A stretch of DNA of 64,000 bases from Turritopsis dohrnii. Taxonomy: Eukaryota; Cnidaria; Hydrozoa; Anthoathecata; Oceaniidae. Location: the NCBI GenBank assembly GCA_027922465.2, contig BQMF02000033.1:1488001-1552000 (forward strand). Direction: 5' to 3'. Below are positions 25,101 through 35,456 of this stretch, piece after piece. Made by a program: the position numbers and the translations under genes. The notes under the pieces are model-generated. The model worked only from the letters and a program-made list of their open reading frames with translations, had not been told where the DNA came from and made no database searches. Each line of letters begins with the position of its first letter. The first letter of the stretch is position 1.

Positions 25101-25640
25101 AGTTGTGTTGAGAAAATTAGGGATTTAATAATATGGAAAACATTGCAAATTTCACGAAAGATCGGATTACTGAGTGGCTTCGAAACAATGGTTCATCTGA
25201 ACATCTTAATCCAGTGTTATCAAACTCAAGACAATCATCTATGATACAACATTTTTAGCACATCTGTAATTTACTACAGTTCATAGCTTTTTTTTGCTCT
25301 AGTATACTTTATTTCCAATAGCTGATACTGTGATTATCTTTTTCTTTGAAGTTGTTAAAACAGTGCAATTCCTGTAAACTATTTGGTTTGTACCGTCTGT
25401 GTACAAATGTCTTGTCTGCTTGAATTGCTCATCAATCACAACAAATATGGCGGATATTGTGAAAATTTCCCCACATTAGAGTTCAGACCCCCGATTTGGA
25501 ATTTGGCTAATTGCAAGATAAAAGATTGGGATCTCATGCTTACGATGAGTCGCTACTACTCACACATCGTCGATCAGATATTTACCCCTACATAATGTGT
25601 TCTATTGCACGTGCATTAATACATTGATTACAATTTGTGC
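22129..25640. other. Intergenic region after the RhoGEF gene
   Basis: No gene supported. It holds the presumed 3' UTR (to about 22500), a palindromic TGATGACGTCATCA near 22992, a short (ACGAT)n run near 23177 and one pogo-like repeat (24301-24476). Open frames at 22936, 23283 and 24984 lack any recognisable domain. Confidence 0.55.
24301..24476. mobile_element. Pogo/Tigger-like non-autonomous element, copy 1
   Basis: Begins ACAGTAGACTCTCTCTAACT and ends with an imperfect inverted copy (ATTATAGAGAGGCCACTATG). It is filled with repeats of TTCGAGTTAT and TCGAATTATAGAGAG. CAGT-beginning inverted repeats with iterated TCGAA words are typical of pogo/Tigger-type Tc1-mariner families. It has no coding capacity. 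Confidence 0.5.
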
Positions 25641-27290
25641 CTACTGACTTCAGCTTTTGAAGGAAAACAAGAAAGGCCCATGTAAACGATCTTTTCAACT
25701 CTGAATCTGACACCACCATTTCCTCTTTTCTTGATATCTTGGGCTCTTACTTGATTATTCCTAAAATTACTCTTCCCACTAGGATCTGCCCTGGTTCTGA
25801 AACTTTGATTGATAACATTTTCATCTCTTCTTCTGATTACTGTTGGAAATCTGGTAATATTTTGTCCAGTATCTCTGATCATCTTTCGCAATTTATCATC
25901 TTAGACTCGTCTGAATCTAATAAATCTTCATCCATCATTCTATTATTTCAAAGACTTGAAGAAATTCAACCGTGAAGATTTTATTTTAGATTTTCTATCA
26001 ATCGACTGGAAAAGCAGACTGAAACTTGAAGCTGGTGATGTTGACTTTTTCTTTAATACTTTCTTTGCAATCATTGATACTTTTGTTGACAAACATGTTC
26101 CACAAGTAAAGTTGACTAAGAAACAAATTAATAACTCTCGCAAACCCTGGATCACTGGCGGCTTAATAAAATCTGTGAATAAACGTGACAAACTCCTTCA
26201 ACTATATATCAAGACAAAAACTCCTGATGTTAAGTCTCAATATCACGAACAATACAAAATTTACCGAAATAATATTGTAGCCCTATGTAAGCAAAGCAAA
26301 ATTAATCAATTCAGTCAGTACTTTCAAACTAATTCAAACAACATTCATAAAATTTGGGCTGGTGTTAGAGATCTAATCCAACGCAAATCTTAAACCACTA
26401 CTACTTCTATCTCTCTATCTGTTAATAACACTATCATTTCTGATCCTTCCCTTGTATCACAATCTTTTAACGATTACTTTTCCTCTATAGCAGATACTAT
26501 TAGATCCAAAGCTGGATTTTCCCCTCACAAATTCAAACATTATCTCAGTAACCCTTTCAATCACTCTGTGTTTCTACGTCCTGTTACTCATGAGGTAATT
26601 TTATCCCAATTAAACCAATTAAAATTCAGTAAATCTTCTGGCCCTAACAGTATCCCGCTACAGATCTTACCCCTTATGCCTCAAGACATTTCTCACATAC
26701 TTTCTGATCTTTTTAATCTGTCAACATCTTCCGGTAAACTTCTATCCATTCTGAAAATCCCCAATGTCAGTCCCAAAATAAAGGCTCACCTCTTGTTCCC
26801 TCTAACTACCTCAATAACACATTTGTCTACAATTATTTAAATTCAAACCTCCATGACGAAATCTTTCAAGTTTTTAAATTCTCACCTGCCTCCACCTCTA
26901 ATGAACACAACACACGTTTCAGTAGCTCTGGAGGGTTATCAATTCCTAGTATCAAAACAAATGCATTTAGCAAAAATTCCCTAACATTCTAGGCAATCAA
27001 ATTTTGGAATCAACTTCAATCATCTCATCCTGATATAATTCTTCAAAATTTAGCTATTCATACTCTTAGAAAACTATCAATTACTCTGTCACTGCAATAG
27101 CTCACCTGTTTTGTTGTTTTTTTGTTTGTTGTTTTTTTTTTTGGTTTTTTTTTGTTTTTTTTTCTTCTTGTTGTTTTTTGTTCTTGATTTGTGTGTGTGT
27201 GTTTTATAATCTGGTATGTCTCTTTCTCTCTCCTTTTTTGTCTTGTCGTTGTCTAGTTTCTTAGTTTCTTTCCATGTACAGCTGCTTTAA
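25640..27290 (+). pseudogene. Decayed non-LTR retrotransposon (LINE) ORF2
   Basis: Several collinear fragments of one LINE protein lie in shifted frames. About 25682-25950 matches the end of an AP-type endonuclease (LPTRICPGSETLIDNIF, then SDHLSQFIIL). 25956-26393 is the linker with SRKPWITGGLIKSVNKRD. About 26530-26790 is the start of reverse transcriptase (LKFSKSSGPNSIPLQIL). 26870-27100 is the extreme C terminus (AIKFWNQLQSSHPD). The catalytic reverse-transcriptase core is missing and there are frameshifts and stop codons, so it is dead, internally deleted and 5'-truncated. It is followed by a T/GT-rich stretch. It resembles Jockey/CR1/L2-type elements of aquatic invertebrates; the exact clade cannot be assigned. 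Confidence 0.8.
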
Positions 27291-27789
27291 TACAAGAAAA
27301 AAATGCCCTGACTCGATGAAAGTTCTAAGAAATAATACAAATGTTCATCAAAATTTGGGATAATCGAAGCAATAAAGCGTCATTTTGTGTCACATTTGGG
27401 ACACAAAATTTGTTACTTACTTAGCAAGCCAAAATATGGAATGCTTTTATGGTGCAAATGATAATCGGTCTTATTATTCACAAAAATAATGATAAAAAAA
27501 CCTTTCATCTTTTAAGATGTCCCATTTTGCAGATCATTACATAGCTGTGACCTGCATACCACTTGTTAAAGCCTGATGGATTTATTTCTCAATTTTCCTG
27601 ATTTCATCTTGTTTGAAAAATGATATCATATATTGCAGCTAATTCAAGCACGTGCAATCTTCTAATCTGTCATAATGTTTTTTTTTATCATGGTATTACG
27701 TAAAGAAAAACAACTTAGACATTTTTTCACTGAAATATATTTCTTTGCGAACTGTTCTGTTGAGTTTCAACACTAAAGCGTTAGAAGAA

Positions 27790-28410
27790 ATGGCAAGGTT
27801 CAGCATACCAAGAAATTATGCTTATCAGTCATGTGTGATAACTCTTGGTGTGTTAACCAGTATATGCGTTGGGAACATCATAGGGAATGGAATAAACTTT
27901 CTACTCGATCTTCCGAATATAGAGGTCAAACTGCGGAAAATCGACGGTTATGTTCATGAGTTCGGATTTAAATATGAAGAAATCGACATGTTAAGATTAC
28001 TGACCATAATTTCCATTTTTTCGAATGCTGTTTCTCTGTGTTGCACTGTCCTCATTTGCTTTACTACCGATCGAAGGATGGAAAGAAATAAAAGAAAGAG
28101 AGCTTGCTTGCTACCATACATAACATGGCAAACAGTCAACACTGTCTTTACGACGGGTGTGTTTATCTTTATGCTTCGAAACAGCAAAAATATTGCCGCA
28201 ATTGCGTATCCTATTGGACTTCTCACAATGAATCTTATCGTCACTGATGTAGGTATAGTTTTTCTCGTCTGTTATTATCGGTATCTGAGATCGCTATACG
28301 TGGAGGCGTCCATCAATGACTATTTTGACGAGAAGGAGAGCAGCTCTGTACCTTACAAAAGTTTTAAAAATGAAAATGAGCCAGCTTTTGGGGGAAAAGA
28401 TGACTTGTGA
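27790..28410 (+). CDS. Four-span membrane protein, single exon (206 aa)
   Basis: Starts at ATG 27790 (MARFSIPRNYAYQ; the in-frame TTG at 27745 is not a credible start) and ends at TGA 28408. An AATAAA lies at 28608. Four hydrophobic segments lie at about residues 13-38, 66-92, 106-128 and 138-164. Charged KRKR-type residues sit between segments 2 and 3 (ERNKRKRA), and a hydrophilic acidic tail follows (NDYFDEKESSSVPYK). The LLPYITWQ entry into segment 3 is reminiscent of the LAPTM/DUF4728-type small tetraspanning proteins, but I cannot assign a family. The coding sequence has no intron, unlike the multi-exon genes nearby, which could mean a retrocopy or a naturally intronless gene. Confidence 0.7.
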   Translation: MARFSIPRNYAYQSCVITLGVLTSICVGNIIGNGINFLLDLPNIEVKLRKIDGYVHEFGFKYEEIDMLRLLTIISIFSNAVSLCCTVLICFTTDRRMERNKRKRACLLPYITWQTVNTVFTTGVFIFMLRNSKNIAAIAYPIGLLTMNLIVTDVGIVFLVCYYRYLRSLYVEASINDYFDEKESSSVPYKSFKNENEPAFGGKDDL

Positions 28411-29588
28411 ACGCGCATGCGTTGTCTACCGACCATGAAGTGATCCGTCTCTTAGGAACAATGAAATCAATGGAGGATGAACATAGCAAAGAGAAATTGT
28501 TGAAAATTCTTAACATAAATTATCATTAGTTTAACCCACCTTCACACATCTTCTATTCTGAATGCACTTTGTCGTTTTTTTTATTACGCGAAAAAGAAAT
28601 ATTCACGAATAAAGAAATACATGAAATCAAACGCCATCTACTCTATTATGCAGATCAAACGCCCTCTACACTATTATGCAGACTGATTTTGTTTCCAACA
28701 CAGTAGCCTAAGTTGCCATGGTTTTACACTGACCAATCGGAAAATAGTATGTTCCTTTTAACTACGTCATTATTGTTTAGTTTCATTTAGGTTTGCATTT
28801 ACGTTGTTGATAACAGTACACTGTTAAGCTTCACTGGTGAAATCAACGGAAATTTGTCTGGTGTAAGGAAATCAGGAGGAGAACATTTTACAAAAGAATT
28901 GAAATTATCCTTTTGAAGGCACTCTCCTCCATATATTTCTACACAAGTAAAATCGTATCTCGATCCACTCCTGATCTCCTAACATTCCACGAACACAATG
29001 CGATTGCACAGATTCGATAGAATTACTTAATTTGTTGTTTTCTAAAGTCGGATGAGTTTTGTCGCGTTCACCACAAACATTCTTTGTTGATGTTTTTTTA
29101 CTTTTGCCATGTGACAGCGTTCGTATGTTAGCATTGTTCCGCCTGAAATACGATAGTCCGGATACACGAAGAAATTTCACAAAGTCAAACTTGATTGATC
29201 GCTCGAGTGTTGGCGATAATTCATTCGAGATTTTTCTCCTTTGAACAGCAAAATCGTTCAGGATATGTTCCCTGTAGCAGTGAATGAAATTTGGTGAAAA
29301 TTGATCAGCTAACGCTTACTTTTATGTAAGGAAAACTACGCTTTCTTTATATTTCAGCAAGAAAGACTGTATGAGAACCATATGAGCTGCTAAAGCATTA
29401 TCTTAAACACCGCGTCAAGTTAACAGTTCTATGAAAAAAAGATGCACGACTAAACTGCTACGTCTATATTATACTTATTTTCTTCATTAAGCCCCAGTCT
29501 CAGTCAGACTTTTTCCTGAGTGAAACGCAGCTTAACATCAAGGACACAAATAAGTAAATACAGGATCACGTGGTCAATAAATAAACAA
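28411..29588. other. Intergenic region, no gene seen
   Basis: AT-rich sequence with the 3' UTR of the four-span protein gene and a short direct repeat (GATCAAACGCC.TCTAC near 28625 and 28653). Small open frames on both strands near 28905-29244 overlap one another and show no coding character. Confidence 0.55.
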
Positions 29589-30300
29589 TGTACCATAAGG
29601 GAAGAAATTGTTTGCGGAAGAAGTTTTTTTGCGGAATTTATTTTATAAATTTTCACTTTTCGCTTTGAATATAACTTTGAATATAACTGGAAGTCTCGTC
29701 TTTGCAAAACGTTTGGAAAATGAAAAAAGGGGGTTAAAAAAAGAAAACAGTCAAGGTTATTGAACACTTAAGGACTTTATTTATTACTCTTTGGCAATAA
29801 CAATACAAGCATCATCTGCACTGGCAACAGGTTTCGCGCTTCGTACTGAGCGGTGGCGGAGGTATCACAGTTTTTCTTTATTGTTTTTTTTATCTTTCCT
29901 TTACGGGAAGTAGATCAAGACTAAGTCATATTTTTAACAATAGATGTTATTCCATAAATCCGCTTTTTCCATTACAACTAAAGTTCTAAAGTACTAAACT
30001 ACAATCTTGGACAAAACTAAACGGAATTTTTGTAGTAGCAACATCGGACACCCGGAGAGGGGGTGGAATGTTGATTTCCTGTAAAAATTCCAATAGTTTT
30101 GTCCAGCATTGTAGGTGTTTCCCGACTTTCGATTTTACTAAATTTCTTGCATCCGCAAAAATTAATTCCGCAAAATCTCTTTTGAGGTCGTCATCCGCAA
30201 AAAATCGCTTCAGCAAAATATGGCATTTTTGGGTCATTTATCCGCAAAAATATATTCCACAAAAATTTCCACAAACAATTTCTTCCCTTAAGGTAATTTG
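29589..30300. mobile_element. Foldback element, terminal TTAAGGGAAGAAATTGTTTG
   Basis: About 0.7 kb with 28-base inverted ends (left ACCATAAGGGAAGAAATTG, right CAATTTCTTCCCTTAAGGT). The arms are packed with the iterated word CCGCAAAAA / TTTTTGCGG. The TTAA at the right end and the decayed version at the left would fit a TTAA target site. It encodes no protein; a minus-strand open frame at 29986-30237 is a by-product of the arm repeats. Confidence 0.6.
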
Positions 30301-30525
30301 GGCTAAGACTCCACATGACAACCAATCTGTCTTTAACCACATTTTTAAAAGTAAAGTACATTTTCACGAAAATATAGAATGGAAAATCTGGAGGCGAATG
30401 AAAAATATATCAGAATAAATGACAATAGATGTTTTCTATCAACAAATATCATTGTCTGTGTCAAAAAGATCACCGGAATTCAATTTGGACCGTTAGCAGG
30501 GAAATAACATTATTCTCTATGGCTT

Positions 30526-31677
30526 TAAAGCTCGGTTCCCATTAGAATCGAAAATGTTGAGCAACAGTCGTACAACAGTAGCACGCCACTTACGATATTA
30601 ATGGAAACAAATGTCGTGCAACAGAGCGATTGTTGTACAACAGAAGACATGTTGCACAACACATGTTGTAGAGATAGGAAATTTTTCTATCTCTGCAACA
30701 GTCGGCGATAGTTGTACGACATTATTGAAGTAAAAGTTCAATGGAAACACAGCAGAGAGCAGTTGCTCAACAGCGCACGATTTTGCTGTTCTGTAAAGTA
30801 CATAATCTTATACGTTTTTTTGAACGAGTGTAGAATTTATCAAAGATTTAATGGAAACATGTGATTGCACAGCAACAGTTGTACAATTGTAGTACAACAC
30901 TTGTTGTACCATGGAGGTATAAAACAGAAGGAGAACGAACTCTTATTTTTCTATTGTTCAGATAATGACTATTCCATTCATTTCGGTATCACTTTGATGT
31001 CATCCGTGATGCGCTTTCGGCTGGTTGTCGGTGAAACGAATACTTTTTTAAAAATTAACGACAATTTAAATACCAAATATCATCCATTATAACAACGGAT
31101 CAACCTGCTGCATAGTGACAAGCAGATTATTAAACCTAAAGCTTCCTTGAGAAACAAATGAAAATCTATGTTTTTATACAGAGTTGAAGATATCGCGTAA
31201 TTCATGTATAAGTTCCAATCTACATATCTTCTGACTTAAATGCGCCTCGATAGTGCCGCGGTACGTGCAAAAACTTAGGAATATTCTCTCTTCAAAAACT
31301 GAAGCTCGGCGAAACTGCTTGAGGGGATCACGAGATATATAGACCTAAAGTTGCAATGTTTTCGTTGCATATTTGTGACGTTTTTGCATAATTCTCCCAA
31401 TTCCTACAGATTATGCATGCTAAGAACTTTACCCTAACGATCTTTAATCACATTGGAGAATTGATATGAACGAAATTTTCACGCAAGAACGCCAAAATTA
31501 TAAAAATTATGCAAGATGATAGCAATTATATGTTATTACACACTGAGGACTTAAACAATGCAGCGCATCACGGATAGTACAATAGCAGATTTTGAGTTCG
31601 TTCTCCTTCTGTTTTATACCTCCATGGTTGTACGAATGTTGCTCAACATTTTAAATCTTAATGGGAACCGAGCTTAA
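30526..31677. mobile_element. PIF/Harbinger-like non-autonomous element with TAA target duplication
   Basis: Outer inverted repeats AGCTCGGTTCCCATTA (30529) and TAATGGGAACCGAGCT (ending 31674) are flanked on both sides by TAA (30526-30528 and 31675-31677). A second inverted pair lies inside: 30905-30942 (GTACCATGGAGGTATAAAAC) against 31594-31632, plus 30994-31014 against 31559-31579. The left arm has gained about 330 bp of degenerate units built from AATGGAAAC and TTGTACAACA. A 3-bp TAA/TTA duplication is characteristic of the PIF/Harbinger superfamily. No transposase is present. Confidence 0.7.
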
Positions 31678-32485
31678 TAAGGATTATATTTTATACATGT
31701 TAAGTGATTTGCGCTAAAAGTGCAACGTAACCTGCAGCAAATTAGCGATAGTACGGTTGTTCAGGCTGAAGGTTGCGAACAGTGTGCCGAGAAAGAAGAG
31801 AAAGAATTGCTTAACAAGTAAAAATACCCTCCATGAAATTAAGTTTTCTGAACTTTTACTTTTACGATCTCATAGTGTTTTTTTTTTATCTTTCGAGTCC
31901 TCAATCACAAAGCAACATTTCATCAAACTGAGTATCAAGTTCAAAACAGTTCATACTCAACCTACGGCAATCTTTTAACATCGCAGTTGTTTTTTTTTTG
32001 TTGTTTTTTTAAACTGAAACTAACAACCGTTCAACTGACGAGAAATAGGCGCCTAGTATGTAGGAACACCGAAACAAGTTACGTCGCCTGTTTCAGCGCA
32101 ATTTATCGTAACTCGTAACTAATGAGTCAAATTAGCCACGGTATTATTAGGTAACATTAATACTAGGTATTGGGTCTAAGGTGCTCCTAAATATTAGGTA
32201 CAAACCCAAAGGTACAAAGGGTTTAAGAGTAAGTGTTGTATAAAAAACAGGCCTGCATCTATTTACGGGATGAATTCTGTGACCAAAATTTCAAATGGAT
32301 GACTTCGAAATCTTGTCTAAAAGGCTCCTTCAAATCTGTTTTACCTTAAAAATTATTTCTAGTTTTTTATTATACTATTTTAATGGTATTCATTTGTAAA
32401 TGGAGACAAACATGCTGAAAGTTAAATAGGTTTACTGAGGTAATGTTTGGAAAGTGACATTTTTAGATTTTCCTCGTATGCATAC
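31678..32485. other. Intergenic, no gene seen
   Basis: Low-complexity AT-rich sequence between two transposon-like elements. The 73-codon open frame at 31757-31978 shows no recognisable domain or splice context. Confidence 0.5.
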
Positions 32486-32960
32486 TTTACGGGCAGAAGC
32501 TTTCGCAGGCAAAATATGTTTGAGTTTTTCGCCCCTTTTCGCGAAAGTTTATACCTTTGGAAATTTCAAAACAGCAAAACGCGAAAGCTTTTCCACGCGA
32601 AATCATAAATAAGTTCAAAAACGCGAAAGGTTTTTTTACACGAAAAAAACTTTTTTTCCAAGCAAATTTCAGCAAACTTCAGCAGTACATTGGTGAAGAT
32701 GGAGAAACCGATGACGAATGCTCAGTGGGAAGCTGAAGAAAATTAGTTATAGTCTTTTACTTTTACTTTAAACAAAGAAAGAAAAAGTATAAAAATTAAA
32801 AAGAATCGTTTTTTTTCTCATTCGCAAAAATGTTTTCACGCGAAAAAAAACTGTTTCTACAATTCGCGAAAATTTTATTCCGAGAAATTTATTGAACGGG
32901 AAAGTTAATTCCATAATTTTCTTTGGCACGCGAAAGTTTCTGCCCTTAAAATTTCATCCC
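32486..32960. mobile_element. Foldback element, terminal GGGCAGAAnCTTTCGC
   Basis: Left end TTACGGGCAGAAGCTTTCGC mirrors right end GCGAAAGTTTCTGCCCTTAA. The arms repeat the word CGCGAAAG / CTTTCGCG many times (for example at 32540, 32578, 32594, 32622, 32838 and 32865). It has the same design as 29589-30300 (TTAAGGGnAGAAA end, iterated C-G-rich word followed by AAAA) but a different word. It is non-coding. Confidence 0.6.
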
Positions 32961-33507
32961 TTAAAGTACGATGAAACGACATTATCATATCTTCGAAAAC
33001 CAACAAAAACGCAACATTCAATATTACAGCAAAGATGGCGTTTCTAAATCATCTGCGGTTTGAATAGAACATTCTAAAAGTATTGATGAATATGTCTTTA
33101 TGATATAAAAATAATTTCTCGTGTACACACCCAATTCGCCATTAAGACATTTTAATCGACTTTTAAAAGGAAAATACAAAAATTGCCAAAATTTCGGTAT
33201 ATCATCAATTTAAAATAATTGCATAAATTCTATTAATTGCAAAAGTAATGATGAGCTGAGAAAAAATTCTATTTTTGCCACGACAATACTTAAATTGCTC
33301 GTTTAAATGTGTGAACATAAAATGCTTCAAAAATACCACGAAGGAAATATTACTGTATTAACACCTGGAGCATATATGTTTGTCGATGACTTTTTTACCC
33401 ACATTTCAATGTGGACCTTTTATATTTCGTCTTTCAAAAACCATCTTTACTCAAGATAACTCAAAAGAACTTTAAAGGGTTTCAACCACAAATTAAATGA
33501 ATTTTAC

Positions 33508-34279
33508 GATGGCCCTGAAGGCTCATATGCACCCACAAAAAAATGTGCCACGCGTAAAATTTTTTGGCCTACGCATAGATTTTTGTGTGTTACGCATAGC
33601 TTTTTTAGTCCTTAATCTATGCTATTTAGTGTGTAATGTTACATGGTGCAAAAAGGAAAAAAGCGCGCTAAAAACATGGCAAGAATTGATGAGGAATGAC
33701 GTACAGCGTTAAATTACGTTCTTAAATCTATATCATCTCCAATAACACTAGAGTCGTTAGTAACTTTGTATTTTGGCCAAGGTTATACAAACGTAGAAAT
33801 CATCTCCTTTCTAGCTGTCCAACACAACCATGTTATCAGCTTGTCAACATTAAAAAGGCTTTTAACTGGGCTTGGTCTTAGGAGGAGATTTCAAAAAAGA
33901 TGAAGAAAATAGAGAAGGGATAACTAACATAATCAAAAAAGAAGTTTTTGAAAGTAGTGGTAGTTCACTTGGTAAGCATGTGATCCACCATCATTATGCA
34001 CATGGATGAGAATGCACGAAACTGTCAACAATAATTGTCAACAATATACAGACCAGAATGGAAATGAGGTCGAAATAAATGCGAAGCACTTTACACAGAA
34101 AATAAATGCGCGTAACACAAAAATTTATGCGTAGCACAAAAATTTATGCGTAGCACAAAAACTTCTATGCGTAGCACAAAAACTTCTATGCGTAACACAA
34201 AAAGTTTTATGCGTAGCACAAAAAAGCATATGCGTAGCACATTTTTTTGTGCTCACGAATGAACCTTCAGGGCCATCGT
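33508..34279. mobile_element. Transposon relic with ACGATGGCCCTGAAGG inverted ends
   Basis: Left end ACGATGGCCCTGAAGGCTCA pairs with right end CCTTCAGGGCCATCGT; the match continues inward for about 50 bases. The flanks TGAATTTT and AGAATTTA could be a decayed 8-bp target duplication. The right arm carries a tandem array of TATGCGTAGCACAAAAAC-like units (about 34085-34235), and the left arm has inverted singles. Between the arms lies an integrase/transposase-like fossil, listed separately. Confidence 0.7.
33700..34009 (+). pseudogene. Integrase/transposase-like fossil inside the repeat element
   Basis: Open from 33700 to a TGA at 33901, reading YFGQGYTNVEIISFLAVQHN then HVISLSTLKRLLTGLGLRRR. 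This is a helix-turn-helix-like pattern seen at the N terminus of integrase-core proteins common in aquatic invertebrate genomes. After a frameshift, a second piece (ITNIIKKEVFESSGSSLGKH) continues the likeness and stops near 34009. No catalytic part remains. It is probably a remnant of the autonomous parent of the surrounding element; the family assignment is from pattern memory and needs a search. Confidence 0.5.
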
Positions 34280-35340
34280 AGAATTTATATAATTCTGTAG
34301 GATAGCGTTTTACTGATATACTTTGCAATCGATTTTTTCAACGAAAAATGTCTTTTTTGGCTTTCAAATACGGCCTTTTCAAGTAGCTTTAGCTAGTTTT
34401 CCAGAAACTTGAACTGAGAAGAACAAAACCTTTTTTTACTGGTAATTTTTCTCGATAGCAAACCAATGAGAGGTGCGGTTTCAACATGAAGTATCCATTT
34501 TCTTTCGAATTAGGAAAAGACCCAGGGTTAGATGTCAAAGATCAAAGTTACTATATGCTACTAATGACCAGATGAACCTTTATAAGTAATTCCTACTGTA
34601 CTTCTGCACTTTCTTTACAACCCCTGGACCGGCCTGTGGAAACATGCGAGATGACGCTTCCACACATATCGTCAATTAACTTTCTTTTCGTGCAACATAC
34701 CAAAAATGAATAGTTTTGCTGACACGCTCAAAATACTGTGGTATTTTAATTTGTTTGCGGTCAAATTTTCGCGAAGTCATTATTTTCGAGCAAAATGTTG
34801 CGCGCAAATCTACACGTCTTTCATTTCTGTCATTTAAGCAAGGAATGTTTTGTTTTTCTTTTCTTGATTTTGATTGGTTTCCAAACACAAATTAAAATTT
34901 TAATTGGACGAAAAGATTTACTTTTTTTTTTAAGCCTTTTTGCACAATAGAATGCATTAAAACACGAGAAGTTTTCCTCCTCATCATCTTTACGCCTTTA
35001 AAGAAACATTCAAAGAAATAGCACGTTCGGAAAATAGAACGTTTTCTCGAATCAAATGATGCTGAAGCAGCTTTCTTTCGAATTAAGCAATATCACGATT
35101 ATGACCTATTAGCTAACGTGCGAATTAGGTTTTGAAAAATTTTGGTTTTCTCCCATCTACATAGATTTAGCTAGATAAGCAAGAAATTCATTACGATCGT
35201 CTAAGAGTTTATTTACGTGATCAAACACACGTTCACATAATTGTCGTGAATGAACATGGCGATGTAAGGCATACATACTTTACTATGAATTTTTGTGTAT
35301 CCATCAGAAATAATGTCAAGTGAGTTTCTTATTAAAATAT
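34280..35340. other. Intergenic, no gene seen
   Basis: AT-rich sequence with short unsupported open frames (34676-34888 minus). I see no repeats of note. Confidence 0.5.
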
Positions 35341-35456
35341 ACAGTCAACTCTCGATATCTCGAACTCTCAGGGGACCGGAAAAAAAGTTCGAGATATCGA
35401 GGGGATTTTGGTAGTTCGAGATACCAAAAAGTTCGAGATATTGAGTATTCGAGACA
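35341..35456. mobile_element. Pogo-like TCGAA repeat, copy 2
   Basis: Starts ACAGTCAACTCTCGATATCT and carries iterated GTTCGAGATA and TCGAGATACC words. The right inverted end is not clear. It belongs to the same family as 24301 and 37801. Confidence 0.5.

Noticed and set aside
29986..30418. Open frames on both strands (29986-30237 minus, 30068-30418 plus)
   Set aside because: They lie in or overlap the inverted arms of a foldback element and reflect its repeated word, not a gene.
34125..34328. Minus-strand ORF with repeated CATHKTFCVTHRSFC-like peptide
   Set aside because: Direct translation of the 18-bp tandem array in the transposon arm; no coding support.
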